Shown here in pieces: positions 1-9,068 of a DNA stretch of 64,000 nt. This DNA is from CBDFNC01 sp965249895 (GTDB taxonomy: Bacteria > Pseudomonadota > Gammaproteobacteria > Enterobacterales > CBDFNC01). The stretch covers positions 2,604,001 to 2,668,000 of the forward strand of contig CBDFNC010000005.1 in NCBI GenBank assembly GCA_965249895.1, given 5' to 3'. A program made the position numbers and the translations under genes. Below the pieces are notes generated by a model. That model was not told the origin of the DNA, ran no database searches, and saw only the letters and a program-made list of their open reading frames with translations. How positions within the stretch are numbered: position 1 is the first letter of the stretch; each line of letters starts with the position of its first letter.

Positions 1-1113
1 AGTGAGCATCTCGTTATGCTCATCAAGGAAACACAGAGTAACTTATCCAGCACCTCAAACATAACCAGTGTCGTGATCGGCTCATTGCTGTTTGTTTTGA
101 TCTCTCTATTAAGTATATCTATCTCTCGCCGACTCAAATCTATCGAAACTCGAATGAAAGATATTGCAGAAGGTGAAGGCGACTTGACAGTCAAATTAAA
201 TGACAGTTCGAATGACGAACTAGCCAGAGTAGCCAGATACTTTAATATGTTTGTCAGCAAGTTACGTGTCTCGCTAACAGAAGTATCCCAGGTAACACTG
301 CAGCTTTCTTCGGTCTCGGCCCAAGGAGCACAAGTCGCCATTAATACCCGGAATGACAGCAATCGACAACAGACAGCTACAGATAGTGTAGCTGCCGCCG
401 TGCACCAGATGAGCGTATCTATCGATGAAGTTGCCCGAAATGCCAACCACGCCTCCCATGCAGCTGAAAATGCACAGCTGAAGTCAGAAGAAGGCCAGTC
501 AATCGTTCAGCAAACAGGCTGCACAATTCAGGAGTTGGTGGAAGATATACAAAAAGCGGCACAGGTGATAAGTAACCTTGAGGTCCACAGCACCCAAATT
601 GGCGATATTTTGGGTGTAATTAAAGGTTTTGCCGAACAAACAAATTTATTGGCGCTTAATGCTGCCATAGAAGCCGCCAGAGCAGGCGAATCAGGGCGAG
701 GGTTTGCCGTTGTTGCCGATGAAGTAAGAAACCTGGCAGAGCAGATCCAAACCTCTACTCTGGATATTGAACAGAGAGTCGGTCAACTGCAAGAAGGCGT
801 AAAAGAAAGCGTGGAAGTGATGGAACTTGGACTGGAAAAAACCCATCTGAGTGCACAAGCGGTAGATAAGTCATCACAGAGCTTTCAGAATATCCTCAAA
901 TGTGTGAATGAAATGAAAGATATCAATCACCAGATAGCCGCAGCATCGGAGCAACAAAGTGTAGTTTCATCACAAATTAATGAGAATGTCACCAGTATTT
1001 CCGACCTTGCTGTCGAAACGGTTTCAGGTGCCAAGGAAACCTCCAGTATTAGCGAACTACTTTCGGACCTTTCCCTTCAACTAAAGGGTCAACTTAATCA
1101 GTACCGGGTTTAG
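1..1113 (+). CDS. Methyl-accepting chemotaxis protein, C-terminal part (runs off window start)
   Basis: Inner-membrane chemoreceptor that signals to CheA/CheW. The frame is open to base 1, so the N-terminal sensor domain lies outside the window and the first in-window ATG (position 16) need not be the start. Counting from that ATG, one transmembrane segment spans about residues 15-37. A HAMP linker follows (with IAEGEGDLTVKL), then a long coiled-coil signalling domain. The hairpin tip carries the canonical NLLALNAAIEAARAGE and GRGFAVVADEVRNLAEQ motifs. The protein ends in QLNQYRV, with no CheR/CheB-tethering pentapeptide. The ligand cannot be inferred because the sensor is missing. A good hairpin terminator follows directly. 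Confidence 0.93.
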   Translation, partial: SEHLVMLIKETQSNLSSTSNITSVVIGSLLFVLISLLSISISRRLKSIETRMKDIAEGEGDLTVKLNDSSNDELARVARYFNMFVSKLRVSLTEVSQVTLQLSSVSAQGAQVAINTRNDSNRQQTATDSVAAAVHQMSVSIDEVARNANHASHAAENAQLKSEEGQSIVQQTGCTIQELVEDIQKAAQVISNLEVHSTQIGDILGVIKGFAEQTNLLALNAAIEAARAGESGRGFAVVADEVRNLAEQIQTSTLDIEQRVGQLQEGVKESVEVMELGLEKTHLSAQAVDKSSQSFQNILKCVNEMKDINHQIAAASEQQSVVSSQINENVTSISDLAVETVSGAKETSSISELLSDLSLQLKGQLNQYRV

Positions 1114-1131
1114 CCCTCAATTAACCCAACC

Positions 1132-1160
1132 AAGGGGGCCTCTTTGAGGTCGCCCCTTTT
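1132..1160 (+). terminator. Rho-independent terminator after the chemoreceptor gene
   Basis: The arms AAGGGG and CCCCTT enclose an inner CCTC/GAGG stem with a TTT loop, followed by TTTT. It starts 18 bp after the chemoreceptor stop codon. Confidence 0.75.
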
Positions 1161-1385
1161 ACCTCACTCACCACATAGGGCCCTTGCTGAAACATAATGA
1201 CTTGGCAGTCCAGCTGGCTTAACGCACCGGCTTTATCCAAAAATATACACTCCGATACCCGGCTTCCCTATGGAAGAACAAACCTTAGACATATTATGTA
1301 AACGCCATCACTTAGGACTCTCATCTGGCGTCCATGGACATAGTTAGCTAGAATTGGCTCCTTTTTGCAGTAAGCCTCAATTCTT

Positions 1386-3299
1386 ATGATCATAGCCAGC
1401 GCAATCGAACTTATCCGGGGTGGCCGCCCTTTGCTAGAAAATGCCACAGCCACTATCAACCCAGGACAAAAAGTGGGTTTAGTTGGCGCCAACGGCAGTG
1501 GTAAGTCCAGCTTCTTCGCCTTGCTAAAAGGTGAAGTCCATGCTGACAATGGCGAACTCACTTTTCCAAGCAACTGGCAAATTTCCAGCGTGGCTCAGGA
1601 AACCCCGGCACTGGAAAAAAGTGCGCTGGAATATGTTATTGACGGTGATCTGGAATATCGCGCCCTGGAGCGCCAGCTCGCCGAAGCAGAAAAAATAGAA
1701 GACGGCCACCTGATTGCCGAACTACACGGCAAAATTGATACCGCTGGCGGATATAGCATTAAGGCACGAGCCGCCGAACTGATTGCCGGGTTAGGTTTTG
1801 ACAATGTGGCTCAGGCCCGCCCGGTCAGTGATTTTTCCGGTGGCTGGCGGATGCGCCTAAACCTGGCTCAGGCACTGCTTTGTCGCTCTGATCTGCTGCT
1901 CCTCGATGAACCGACTAACCACCTGGATCTCGATGCAGTGATCTGGTTAGAAAAATGGCTCAAACTTTATCCGGGAACCCTGATCCTGATATCTCACGAC
2001 AGAGATTTTATCGATCAGGTGGTGGGTAAAATTATCCATATCGAACAAAACAAATTTAACGAATATACGGGCAACTATTCCAGTTTCGAAAAGCAGCGTG
2101 CCGAAAAGCTGATGCAGCAGCAGGCCAGCTACGAGAAACAACAAAAAGAAATGTCCCATATGCAGTCCTATATCGACCGTTTTCGTTATAAGGCGTCAAA
2201 GGCGAGACAGGCACAAAGCCGGATCAAAGCGCTGGAAAAAATGGAACAGGTATTACCGGCACACCTGGACAGTCAGTTCAGTTTCAGCTTCCGTAAGCCT
2301 GACGCCCTGCCCTTACCACTAATTGCAATGGATAATGTGTGCGCCGGATATGGCGATAAACTGATCCTGCAGAAAATAAAATTTAACCTGGTGCCAGGCA
2401 GTCGTATTGGCTTGCTGGGTCGAAATGGCGCCGGTAAATCCACCTTAATTAAACTTTTATCCGGTGACCTCAAAGCCCAGGGCGGTGACTTCGAACTAAA
2501 TCCGAATGCAAAAGTCGGCTACTTTACTCAGCATCAGCTGGAGTTTCTGCAATTGGACGACAGTCCACTGCAGCACTTAGTTCGATTGGCCAGAGATAAA
2601 ACCGAGCTTGAACTGAGAAACTTCCTAGGCAGCTTCGGCTTCCACGGTGACAAAGCCTTAGAGCCTGTCGCTCCGTTTTCCGGCGGAGAAAAAGCACGTC
2701 TGGTACTGGCATTATTGGTATGGCAAAAACCCAACCTGCTATTACTGGATGAGCCCACCAACCACCTGGATTTGGAAATGCGCCACGCCTTGACCATGGC
2801 GCTGCAAAGCTTCGAAGGCGCCATGGTAGTGGTTTCGCACGATAGGCACTTATTACGAACTACTACAGACGACCTGTACCTGGTTCACGATGCAATGGTG
2901 GAACCTTTTAACGGCGATCTGGATGATTACCATAAATGGCTGTCGGATCAGCAGCGCATCGAGAAAGCGGAAAACGCGCCAGCAGAGGCAGATAAAAGCA
3001 GCAATTCCGCCGCTTCTCGCAAAGAGCAAAAACGCCTTGAAGCTGAGCTAAGGAAAAAGACCCAGCCGTATCGTAAGACCATGGAAAAAGCGGAGAAACA
3101 GATGGAGAAATTGACAGAGCAGTTATCGCAGCAGGAAGCCGAACTGTCAGAGCCTGCGATCTATGAAGCCAGCGCCAAAGCCAGGCTCACCGAATTGCTC
3201 GGTAAACAGATAAGTGTCAAAGCCGATCTGGAAAGCGCAGAGATGGAGTGGATGGAAGCCCAGGAAACCTTGGACGCACTGGAAGCTGAACAAGGCTAA
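1386..3299 (+). CDS. yheS: ABC-F family ATPase YheS
   Basis: Cytosolic ABC-F protein with two ATP-binding cassettes and no membrane segments. This family acts on the ribosome (translation factor or antibiotic protection); the exact role of YheS is not settled. At 637 residues it has the same length as E. coli YheS and is similar throughout. Walker A motifs GANGSGKS (about residue 34) and GRNGAGKS (about 345) are visible, as are signature motifs FSGGWRMRL and FSGGEKARL. Walker B LLLLDEPTNHLDL occurs twice, and the linker between cassettes is the ABC-F type. The C-terminus is a charged coiled coil. It stands alone on the plus strand, and a truncated aldolase-like remnant starts within 3 bp of its stop. 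The ATG is taken from alignment to E. coli; no strong ribosome binding site is visible. Confidence 0.93.
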   Translation: MIIASAIELIRGGRPLLENATATINPGQKVGLVGANGSGKSSFFALLKGEVHADNGELTFPSNWQISSVAQETPALEKSALEYVIDGDLEYRALERQLAEAEKIEDGHLIAELHGKIDTAGGYSIKARAAELIAGLGFDNVAQARPVSDFSGGWRMRLNLAQALLCRSDLLLLDEPTNHLDLDAVIWLEKWLKLYPGTLILISHDRDFIDQVVGKIIHIEQNKFNEYTGNYSSFEKQRAEKLMQQQASYEKQQKEMSHMQSYIDRFRYKASKARQAQSRIKALEKMEQVLPAHLDSQFSFSFRKPDALPLPLIAMDNVCAGYGDKLILQKIKFNLVPGSRIGLLGRNGAGKSTLIKLLSGDLKAQGGDFELNPNAKVGYFTQHQLEFLQLDDSPLQHLVRLARDKTELELRNFLGSFGFHGDKALEPVAPFSGGEKARLVLALLVWQKPNLLLLDEPTNHLDLEMRHALTMALQSFEGAMVVVSHDRHLLRTTTDDLYLVHDAMVEPFNGDLDDYHKWLSDQQRIEKAENAPAEADKSSNSAASRKEQKRLEAELRKKTQPYRKTMEKAEKQMEKLTEQLSQQEAELSEPAIYEASAKARLTELLGKQISVKADLESAEMEWMEAQETLDALEAEQG

Positions 3300-3301
3300 T
3301 T

Positions 3302-3805
3302 CTAGCCAGCACCCTTGCTCCCGGCCTGACCGGGGCAGGTACGGGCACTTTTGAAGTAGACCGGGAAGTGGCTGGTGTCACGGAAGTGCAACCTGGCTCT
3401 TATACCGTGATGGATGCTCAATACCGTCAAATTGGCTCGTCGGAAAGCAACGCTGAATTCGCTACCTACCTGCCCGCGATAACCCTGCTCACAACAGTGA
3501 TTAGCGCCAATAAGCAAAGCCATGTCACTTTAGACGCAGGGTTAGAAGCCCTATATTATGATGCAACGCCACCCATAGTTATAAGCCACCCAGGGCTTGC
3601 TTACGAATGGGGCGGTTTCGGTGATGAGCACGGCAAGTTAGTTAAGACTGTTGAAGCTTGCAACCTGCCCGCCTACCTGGATCTAGTTGAATTGATCGTG
3701 CCCCACTGCGATCCCAGCATCAATTTATTTGATCGTTTCTACATAGTAGAGAACGACAAGGTCATCGACGTATGGGAAATAGATATGAGAGGCAAGTCCC
3801 AGTAA
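3302..3805 (+). pseudogene. C-terminal remnant of a D-threonine aldolase/D-serine dehydratase-like (DSD1) enzyme
   Basis: The frame from 3302 reads GAGTGTFEVDREVAGVTEVQ, then GSYTVMDAQYRQIG. These motifs belong to the C-terminal beta domain of DSD1/D-threonine aldolase-type PLP enzymes. Downstream YEWGGFGDEHGKL and ELIVPHCDPSINLFD carry the His and Cys positions used as metal ligands in this family. Only about 165 codons remain of a protein usually near 370-380 residues. The whole N-terminal PLP barrel with its lysine is missing, and the homology begins immediately after the yheS stop. A GTG at 3368 could start translation, but the product would have no active site. I call it a 5'-truncated pseudogene. 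Confidence 0.8.
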
Positions 3806-3920
3806 TCACTGGTACCTGTTTGCTCGCTGTCAAATATCCATAGTGGGTAGACACAGGGCGCCTATGTACGGAAAATAGCTATAAGAAGTAAGTTTCAATA
3901 GGCTCGGCAAAGCGCCCGGC

Positions 3921-4772
3921 CTATTCTAGGGCTTTAATATTGTCCTGGATTTCCATCAACTGGTAGCTTTCCAGACCCAACAGGTCCATCACATCATTAC
4001 CATGATGCTCCCACTCATAATCCCTGACACCCGTGGAAAAAATGGAAGTCAGCCTCTGCAAGTGCTCCGAAAGTTTTAAAATTGCCGCCAGGTTCCTTTC
4101 CGCCAGGGAGTCTGAAGTTAAGATTTCTTGCGGACTATGATGAAAAGCAATCACATTACAAATGCCTGCATCCAGCCCCCAGCTTTTGGCAATCATATAA
4201 CCCAGGGCATCGTGATTGGTGCTCACGTGCTGCTCTTCATAGTCTGTAATCGAACAGTGGTCCTGACGATAAGCACAAGAGAGCACTGCTGGATAATCTC
4301 TATTTTGGGCATAAATCAGCGCCATTCCCGCATTATGAAATAGCCCCGTAGAATAGGCTGCGTCCACCTCTGTTTCGCTTAGTCCCAGGTACTCGGCAAT
4401 GCTCGCTGCTGTATTTGCCGCCATAATAGAGCTGTCCCATAAACGTTGGCTAAACCTGTCTTCATAGCTTTCCAGGGAGTACCTCAACAGAATGCTTTGC
4501 ACCAACTTGATGGTTTTATTAAGCCCCAGGAAAGCGCAGGCATGTTCAATGGATTTTAATTTAACCGGCAGGGCAAACAGAGGAGAATTAACGACTTTCA
4601 GGGTAAAACCGGAAATACCTACGTCCAGGTTAATGATGTGGGAAATACGCTTAATACTGGGGTCCGAGTGTTCTAATTCCGCCTGTAAGTCGATCAGCAT
4701 TTTTGGTCGAGGCGGGATAGTAAACCTCTCGAGAGCACTTTGAATGCGAGTCATATCAATAGGTACTGCCAC
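3921..4772 (-). CDS. HDOD domain protein
   Basis: Cytosolic protein of 283 residues, almost entirely one HDOD domain, which is a degenerate relative of HD phosphohydrolases used in signalling. Visible family features are the N-terminal FTIPPRPKMLIDLQAEL helix, the NLDVGISGFTLKVVNSP segment, and the degenerate motif position GLFHNAGMALIY, where the metal-binding HD is replaced by HN. A later AFHHSPQE segment matches the second conserved helix. No receiver, GGDEF or kinase domain is fused, so its partner is unknown. The ATG at 4772 is preceded by a GGAG-like ribosome binding site. It stands alone. Confidence 0.85.
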   Translation of the reverse strand: MAVPIDMTRIQSALERFTIPPRPKMLIDLQAELEHSDPSIKRISHIINLDVGISGFTLKVVNSPLFALPVKLKSIEHACAFLGLNKTIKLVQSILLRYSLESYEDRFSQRLWDSSIMAANTAASIAEYLGLSETEVDAAYSTGLFHNAGMALIYAQNRDYPAVLSCAYRQDHCSITDYEEQHVSTNHDALGYMIAKSWGLDAGICNVIAFHHSPQEILTSDSLAERNLAAILKLSEHLQRLTSIFSTGVRDYEWEHHGNDVMDLLGLESYQLMEIQDNIKALE

Positions 4773-4833
4773 ATTATTCTCCTTGCGCGGCCCTGTGAAT
4801 TACATCAAACATAGCAGAGCCAACAAGATCAAC

Positions 4834-5300
4834 TCAATCTAAGCCACTGGTTATAGCGCCGTTACTTTTAATAATTTGATTGGCTTGTTTTTCCAACTCA
4901 GGTAATTGGCTGCTGATATTGGTCGGCCAGAAAAATCGATCCGGGATTTATTTTCCGCTATATGGCAGCCGATTCTTTCCACATCACCCAGTTTCTCGTA
5001 GACCAGCGCCAGTGCTATCTCAGCAGCAAAGTGAAGCAGCCTCTGCCAGTCAATGGTCATCCATACCTTATCGCCCACGTTCAAGTTCGGCTGTTCCGCC
5101 AAAGTATAAATAATCTCTTTGCCTTCTTTGCGGGCCTGAACCACAGGGCAACCTGCAATGCTGCCCGCATCACTTTCCTGGCCACCAGAAAGTGCATAAA
5201 AAATGATTGCTTCCACCCAGATATCGGCCCCATCAATGGCGGTAACTTTGGTTTCCAATTGAGTTTGATACGGGTCTTACCAGAATATTTTTTCAGTCAT
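4834..5300 (-). pseudogene. Decayed alanyl-tRNA editing protein (AlaX-like)
   Basis: AlaX proteins hydrolyse mischarged Ser-tRNA(Ala). The natural ATG is at 5300, 2 bp after the stop of the PhzF-like gene. The reading frame is MTEKIFW, stop, DPYQTQLETKV, so codon 8 (5277-5279) is TAA. Downstream SGGQ, GDKVWMTIDW and HFAAEIALALVY are typical of AlaX. About five residues seem missing between DWQR and LLHFAAE. After SRIDF the homology moves to another frame (NISSQLPELEKQANQIIKSN), which marks a frameshift, and it ends at a TGA at 4834. The C-terminal metal-binding part is absent. These are several independent lesions, so a sequencing error cannot explain all of them. Confidence 0.85.
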
Positions 5301-5302
5301 TG

Positions 5303-6100
5303 TTATACCTCAATAACACCTTGTAGATATTTTTTCGCATGGCCGGAAAGCAGCACCCGCTCTCCATTGAACAAACAGTTCAGGTAGCCGCCACGTTCAG
5401 AAGCCTGGTAAGCATGGATCTCTTTTTTCCCCAGTCGTTGTGACCAGTAAGGCGCCAGGCTGCAATGGATCATCCCTGTCACAGGATCCTCGGGGATCCC
5501 ATAGCTGGGCAAGAAGTAACGGGAAATACAATCCACGTCTTTACCCGGCGCGGATACCGCCACACTAAAGGGATGTAGCTGAGTTAATTGGGCCATATCC
5601 GGGGCCAACGCCGTAACTTGTTCTTCACGTTCAAAAATAGCGAAGTAAGTGGGCTGGCCTCCTTCCACGTATATCACGCTGCTTGGTTCTTCCCCCAACG
5701 CCTGGATCAGAGCCTCCGGAATGACCTCCAGTTGCTGCGTTGGGTTCACCGGAAAGTCCAGAGTAAAACGACCATCAGAATAGCTCACCTTCAACGGGCC
5801 ACTCTTAGAATCGAAGCGTACTTCTCCGGTAACGGCTTTTAGCTCTTCAAATAACACATAAGCACTGGCTAAAGTGGCATGACCACATAAGGGGACTTCA
5901 CAAGTCGGGGTAAACCAGCGAATCTCATAACCTTGTTTGCTTGGCACAAAGAACGCCGTTTCCGCCAGGTTGTTTTCCGCCGCGATTTGCTGCATCACCT
6001 CATCATCCAACCAGGTTTTCAGGGGACAAACTGCCGCCGGGTTGCCTTTAAATAAAGTATCTGTAAATGCATCAATTTGAAAAATCTGGATTTGTTGCAT
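5303..6100 (-). CDS. PhzF family protein (YddE-like predicted isomerase)
   Basis: Cytosolic PhzF/diaminopimelate-epimerase-fold protein of 265 residues. In phenazine producers PhzF isomerises dihydro-hydroxyanthranilate, but most relatives, including this one without any phz genes nearby, have unknown substrates. Visible motifs are DAFTDTLFKGNPAAVC at the N-terminus, NNLAETAFF containing the catalytic-type Glu, PLCGHATLAS, and GIPEDPVTGMIHC. The last is usually GSAHC in the family, so MI is a small variation. The start ATG has AGGAAG 6 bp upstream. The decayed AlaX gene follows 2 bp downstream, so the two once formed an operon. Confidence 0.9.
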   Translation of the reverse strand: MQQIQIFQIDAFTDTLFKGNPAAVCPLKTWLDDEVMQQIAAENNLAETAFFVPSKQGYEIRWFTPTCEVPLCGHATLASAYVLFEELKAVTGEVRFDSKSGPLKVSYSDGRFTLDFPVNPTQQLEVIPEALIQALGEEPSSVIYVEGGQPTYFAIFEREEQVTALAPDMAQLTQLHPFSVAVSAPGKDVDCISRYFLPSYGIPEDPVTGMIHCSLAPYWSQRLGKKEIHAYQASERGGYLNCLFNGERVLLSGHAKKYLQGVIEV

Positions 6101-6288
6101 ATGACTTCCTGTTTGCTGTAAACCGCCCGGCCCTTATAAGAAAAGCCAGAGAGAAAAAACCAAAAACCACTGTGGCGGGGACAAATAATACTTAGGTTGA
6201 CTCTACCTTATTTTTGCATCCCCATTAATTAAGCAGTGTTCAAATAATATGATAATTTACCTGGTAAGAATGGTCTGTTTGGTATGGG

Positions 6289-6891
6289 TTACAGCCACAT
6301 CATTAGCACACAAGATGCCGTTAACCCCCCCATGGTAAGGTTAAACTTTCTCCATGCCTGGGGAGTATTTAACCAAGTTTTTACTTTAGTACCAAAGGCC
6401 GCCCAAAAAGAAGTTGTGGGTATTTCTACGATAAAAAAAGCCAGGGCGATCAACACCAGAGATAACCAATACTGCGGGCCCGTTATAGTAAAGCTGGTCA
6501 CAGCCGTGCTGCACATCACCCAGGCTTTTGGATTTAACCATTGAAATAACGCAGCCTGAAGAAAAGTCATGGGTTTCGCTTTGCTATTGGCATCTCCCGG
6601 CACCCCCATTTGGCTGATTTTAAATGCAATGTAAAGTAGATACAGGCTACCCAGGGTTTTCAGCGCCCATTGCAATGCGGGAAACTGATAGAATAACGCC
6701 CCTAAACCACTGCCCATAACCACTATCATCACGGCTACCCCCGTGACAATTCCCAACATATGTGGGATCGTGCGTTTAAAACCAAAATTGGCCCCGGATG
6801 CCGTCAGCATCATATTATTAGGTCCCGGCGATATACTGGTAATAAAAGCAAAAAATACCAGTGACAGCAACAAACTTGACTCGAACATCAT
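6289..6891 (-). CDS. LysE/RhtB family amino-acid exporter
   Basis: Inner-membrane exporter of 200 residues with about six hydrophobic segments. The family signature ITSISPGPNNMMLTASGANF sits near the N-terminus and FQWLNPKAWVMC in the middle, both typical of LysE/RhtB translocators that export amino acids or related metabolites. It is divergently transcribed from the MocR-type regulator at 7012, and a clear inverted repeat lies between them. This arrangement suggests the regulator controls the exporter. The substrate cannot be told from the sequence. The ATG is preceded by GGAGG (aaGGAGGaatg). Confidence 0.9.
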   Translation of the reverse strand: MMFESSLLLSLVFFAFITSISPGPNNMMLTASGANFGFKRTIPHMLGIVTGVAVMIVVMGSGLGALFYQFPALQWALKTLGSLYLLYIAFKISQMGVPGDANSKAKPMTFLQAALFQWLNPKAWVMCSTAVTSFTITGPQYWLSLVLIALAFFIVEIPTTSFWAAFGTKVKTWLNTPQAWRKFNLTMGGLTASCVLMMWL

Positions 6892-6945
6892 TCCTCCTTA
6901 AATTGAACCCATACAATAAATAAAATCATGTATGAAATAGCGACA

Positions 6946-6971
6946 ATTGATACAATTAAGACAGTATCAAT
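6946..6971. promoter_or_regulatory. Inverted-repeat operator between lysE-type gene and mocR-type gene
   Basis: The perfect arms ATTGATAC and GTATCAAT are separated by 10 bp. They lie in the 120-bp divergent intergenic region. A TATAAT box (6974-6979) lies just downstream toward the regulator gene. A second inverted pair, CATACA (6910-6915) and TGTATG (6929-6934), lies nearer the exporter gene. The position and symmetry fit a dimer site for the MocR-type regulator. Confidence 0.6.
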
Positions 6972-7011
6972 CGTATAATTTAAGATCAATAGGTATATTG
7001 TCACCATTACA

Positions 7012-8391
7012 ATGTGGATTCCTGAACTTGCTGCCGGCAATAATCCGGTCTATCGAAAAATCGCCGACGCTATTGCCCTTGGGATCAGCCAGGGTGAATT
7101 AAGCGCTGAAGATAAACTACCCACTCACCGGGCGCTGGCTGATACCCTTGGCGTCACTGTTGGTACCATTACCCGGGGGTATAGTGAAGCGGAACGACGA
7201 GGACTGGTGCAGGCGCGAGTCGGCGCTGGTACCTATGTGCTGCCCGCCAAGCTAAAACATAATCAATTTGCCATTACCAGCCCAGATTGTTTAGCCGATT
7301 TCAGTTTCAACTTTCCGGTAAAGGATGATCGTTCCCCATACCTAAGACGGGCATTTGAGACCTTAGCCAAACGGCCACAAGAGTTGAACCGGCTGCTGGA
7401 GTATCAGACCGAGCAAGGTTTATTGGAACACAGACAGGGGTTTTTACCCTGGTTAAAACAGCGAGGTATAGATGGTGATCCGGAGAATATGTTGCTCACC
7501 AATGGTGGGCAAAGTTCAATCCTGCTTGCCTTAATGGCGACCGCCAAAACGGGAGATACCATTCTCACCGAAGGCCTGACCTTTCCCGGGATTAAAACCG
7601 CCTGCTACCACCTGAATCTAAATCTGAAAGGCGTACTGATAGATGACGATGGCCTGGTCCCCGAAGCCCTGGAAGCGGCGTGTGTACAGTACAGGCCTGT
7701 GGCTTTATATTGTACCCCTACCTTGCTTAACCCCACCACGGCGACCCAACCGGAACAGAGGCGTGAACAAATCCTGGCCATTTGCCAGAAATACCAGGTT
7801 TGGTTGATTGAGGATGATGTTAATGGTCGCCTGCCGGTTTCAGCTCCAGATGCTATCTGCGCTAAAGACCCTGAACGCGTGTTATACGTCACCAGTGCAT
7901 CTAAGGTGCTGGCCGGCGGGTTAAGAGTCGGCCTGTTACACGCCCCTACAAAATTACTTCCCAAATTAAAAGACGCGGTACGCGCTTCTTGCTGGATGGT
8001 TAACCCACTAATTATCGGATTGGTTTGTGAATGGATTAAATCTGGTGACGACATACGCATGTTGGAACGTCAGCGTGTTTTGATCAAAGCTCGCCACCAA
8101 ATCGCCGGGAAAATCCTACAAGGCTACGCACTAAGACAAGCCGAGTCCAGCTTCCACTTCTGGTTAGAGCTGCCCGAAAACTGGCGTTGCGAATCTTTTG
8201 TTCGTGCGGCCCTGGAAAAACAAGTCATATTAAAAGGCGCCGAGCTCTTTGCCGTAGGCCAGTACCCCTCACCACAAGCGTTAAGGGTATCCCTCAGTAA
8301 TGTGGATAATATACAAAACCTCGAAGCCGGCCTGAATATTCTCAAGGAGCTATTGGATCAAGGGCCAGACTCACCTATGGCCTTCGTGTAA
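7012..8391 (+). CDS. MocR/PdxR-type GntR regulator with aminotransferase-like domain
   Basis: Transcription factor of 459 residues. An N-terminal winged helix-turn-helix of the GntR type (about residues 10-78; LPTHRALADTLGVTVGTITR, then AGTYV) is followed by a fold-type I aminotransferase-like domain of about 360 residues. The PLP-binding Lys is expected in YVTSASKVLAGGLRVG and the Asp in LIEDDVNG. Members bind PLP as an effector and usually control a neighbouring gene, here probably the divergent LysE-type exporter. The start is an ATG about 30 bp after a TATAAT box. Length and domains are complete. Confidence 0.92.
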   Translation: MWIPELAAGNNPVYRKIADAIALGISQGELSAEDKLPTHRALADTLGVTVGTITRGYSEAERRGLVQARVGAGTYVLPAKLKHNQFAITSPDCLADFSFNFPVKDDRSPYLRRAFETLAKRPQELNRLLEYQTEQGLLEHRQGFLPWLKQRGIDGDPENMLLTNGGQSSILLALMATAKTGDTILTEGLTFPGIKTACYHLNLNLKGVLIDDDGLVPEALEAACVQYRPVALYCTPTLLNPTTATQPEQRREQILAICQKYQVWLIEDDVNGRLPVSAPDAICAKDPERVLYVTSASKVLAGGLRVGLLHAPTKLLPKLKDAVRASCWMVNPLIIGLVCEWIKSGDDIRMLERQRVLIKARHQIAGKILQGYALRQAESSFHFWLELPENWRCESFVRAALEKQVILKGAELFAVGQYPSPQALRVSLSNVDNIQNLEAGLNILKELLDQGPDSPMAFV

Positions 8392-8490
8392 CCAAGGGTT
8401 TGTTAACCAGTTAAGTCTCACAAAGTAAAAGCACGCTTGTATTGCAGGGAAATATACGAGATCAAAATGGGGATTTAAACGAGGTAGATA

Positions 8491-8520
8491 AAAAAAATGT
8501 CGGCAAGCGCCGACATTTTT
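8491..8520. terminator. Bidirectional terminator between mocR-type gene and cold-shock gene
   Basis: The stem TGTCGGC/GCCGACA has an AAGC loop, flanked by an A-run on the left and a T-run on the right, so it works in both directions. It sits between two convergent genes. Confidence 0.85.
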
Positions 8521-8544
8521 ATTCAGACAAACAAAGTCTTAAGA

Positions 8545-8754
8545 TTACTTAGGCTCTACGTTAGCAGCTTGAGGACCTTTCTGACCTTGTTCAACTTCGA
8601 ATTCTACCTTTTGGCCTTCAGCCAGGCTCTTGAAACCTTCAGAAACGATTGCACGAAAATGTACGAATACGTCAGCGCCGCCGTTATCCTGAGTGATGAA
8701 TCCGTAACCTTTCTCTTCGTTGAACCATTTAACTATACCAGTTACTTTAGACAT
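8545..8754 (-). CDS. CspA-family cold-shock protein
   Basis: A 69-residue single-stranded RNA/DNA-binding OB-fold protein. RNP1-like KGYGFITQ and RNP2-like VFVHF are both present after the family N-terminus TGIVKWFNEEKG. Members act as RNA chaperones in the cytosol. The ATG has a strong TAGGAG ribosome binding site 7 bp upstream. An AT-rich leader of more than 100 bp precedes it, as is usual for temperature-controlled csp genes. Which paralogue (cspA, C, D, E) cannot be told. Confidence 0.95.
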   Translation of the reverse strand: MSKVTGIVKWFNEEKGYGFITQDNGGADVFVHFRAIVSEGFKSLAEGQKVEFEVEQGQKGPQAANVEPK

Positions 8755-9068
8755 GAATGTCTCCTAAATTTTCAATAAAATAATTCGCAATTATGCGTGT
8801 TTAGCCAGTAAAGAATTATTTATGTGAACGCTAACTTATGAGTGGAAAGCTTCATGACAACGAACTTGGTAAAGTGGGTGCAGCGAAGGTTTTCTAAAAA
8901 ATAATGTTGCATATAAATAGGTCTAAATTAAAGGCCGACCTCATGATACCACTCAGATGCAAATTGTATAGCTTTATTTTGGGTTTATTGGTGGTACTTA
9001 AAAACCCATGTCACTAATCCAAAATTTTTAGCAAATAAAACTCAAAAGCCGCGATAACAGCGGGACAT
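8755..9068 (-). promoter_or_regulatory. AT-rich leader/promoter region of the cold-shock gene
   Basis: This 314-bp non-coding stretch lies upstream of the cold-shock gene on the minus strand. It ends in the TAGGAG ribosome binding site. I see no convincing ORF. A long structured 5' leader is expected for csp genes, but I could not identify a defined cold-box or a certain promoter. Confidence 0.4.

Noticed and set aside
1274..1348. 25-codon frame upstream of yheS
   Set aside because: Too short and without a ribosome binding site or known peptide similarity.
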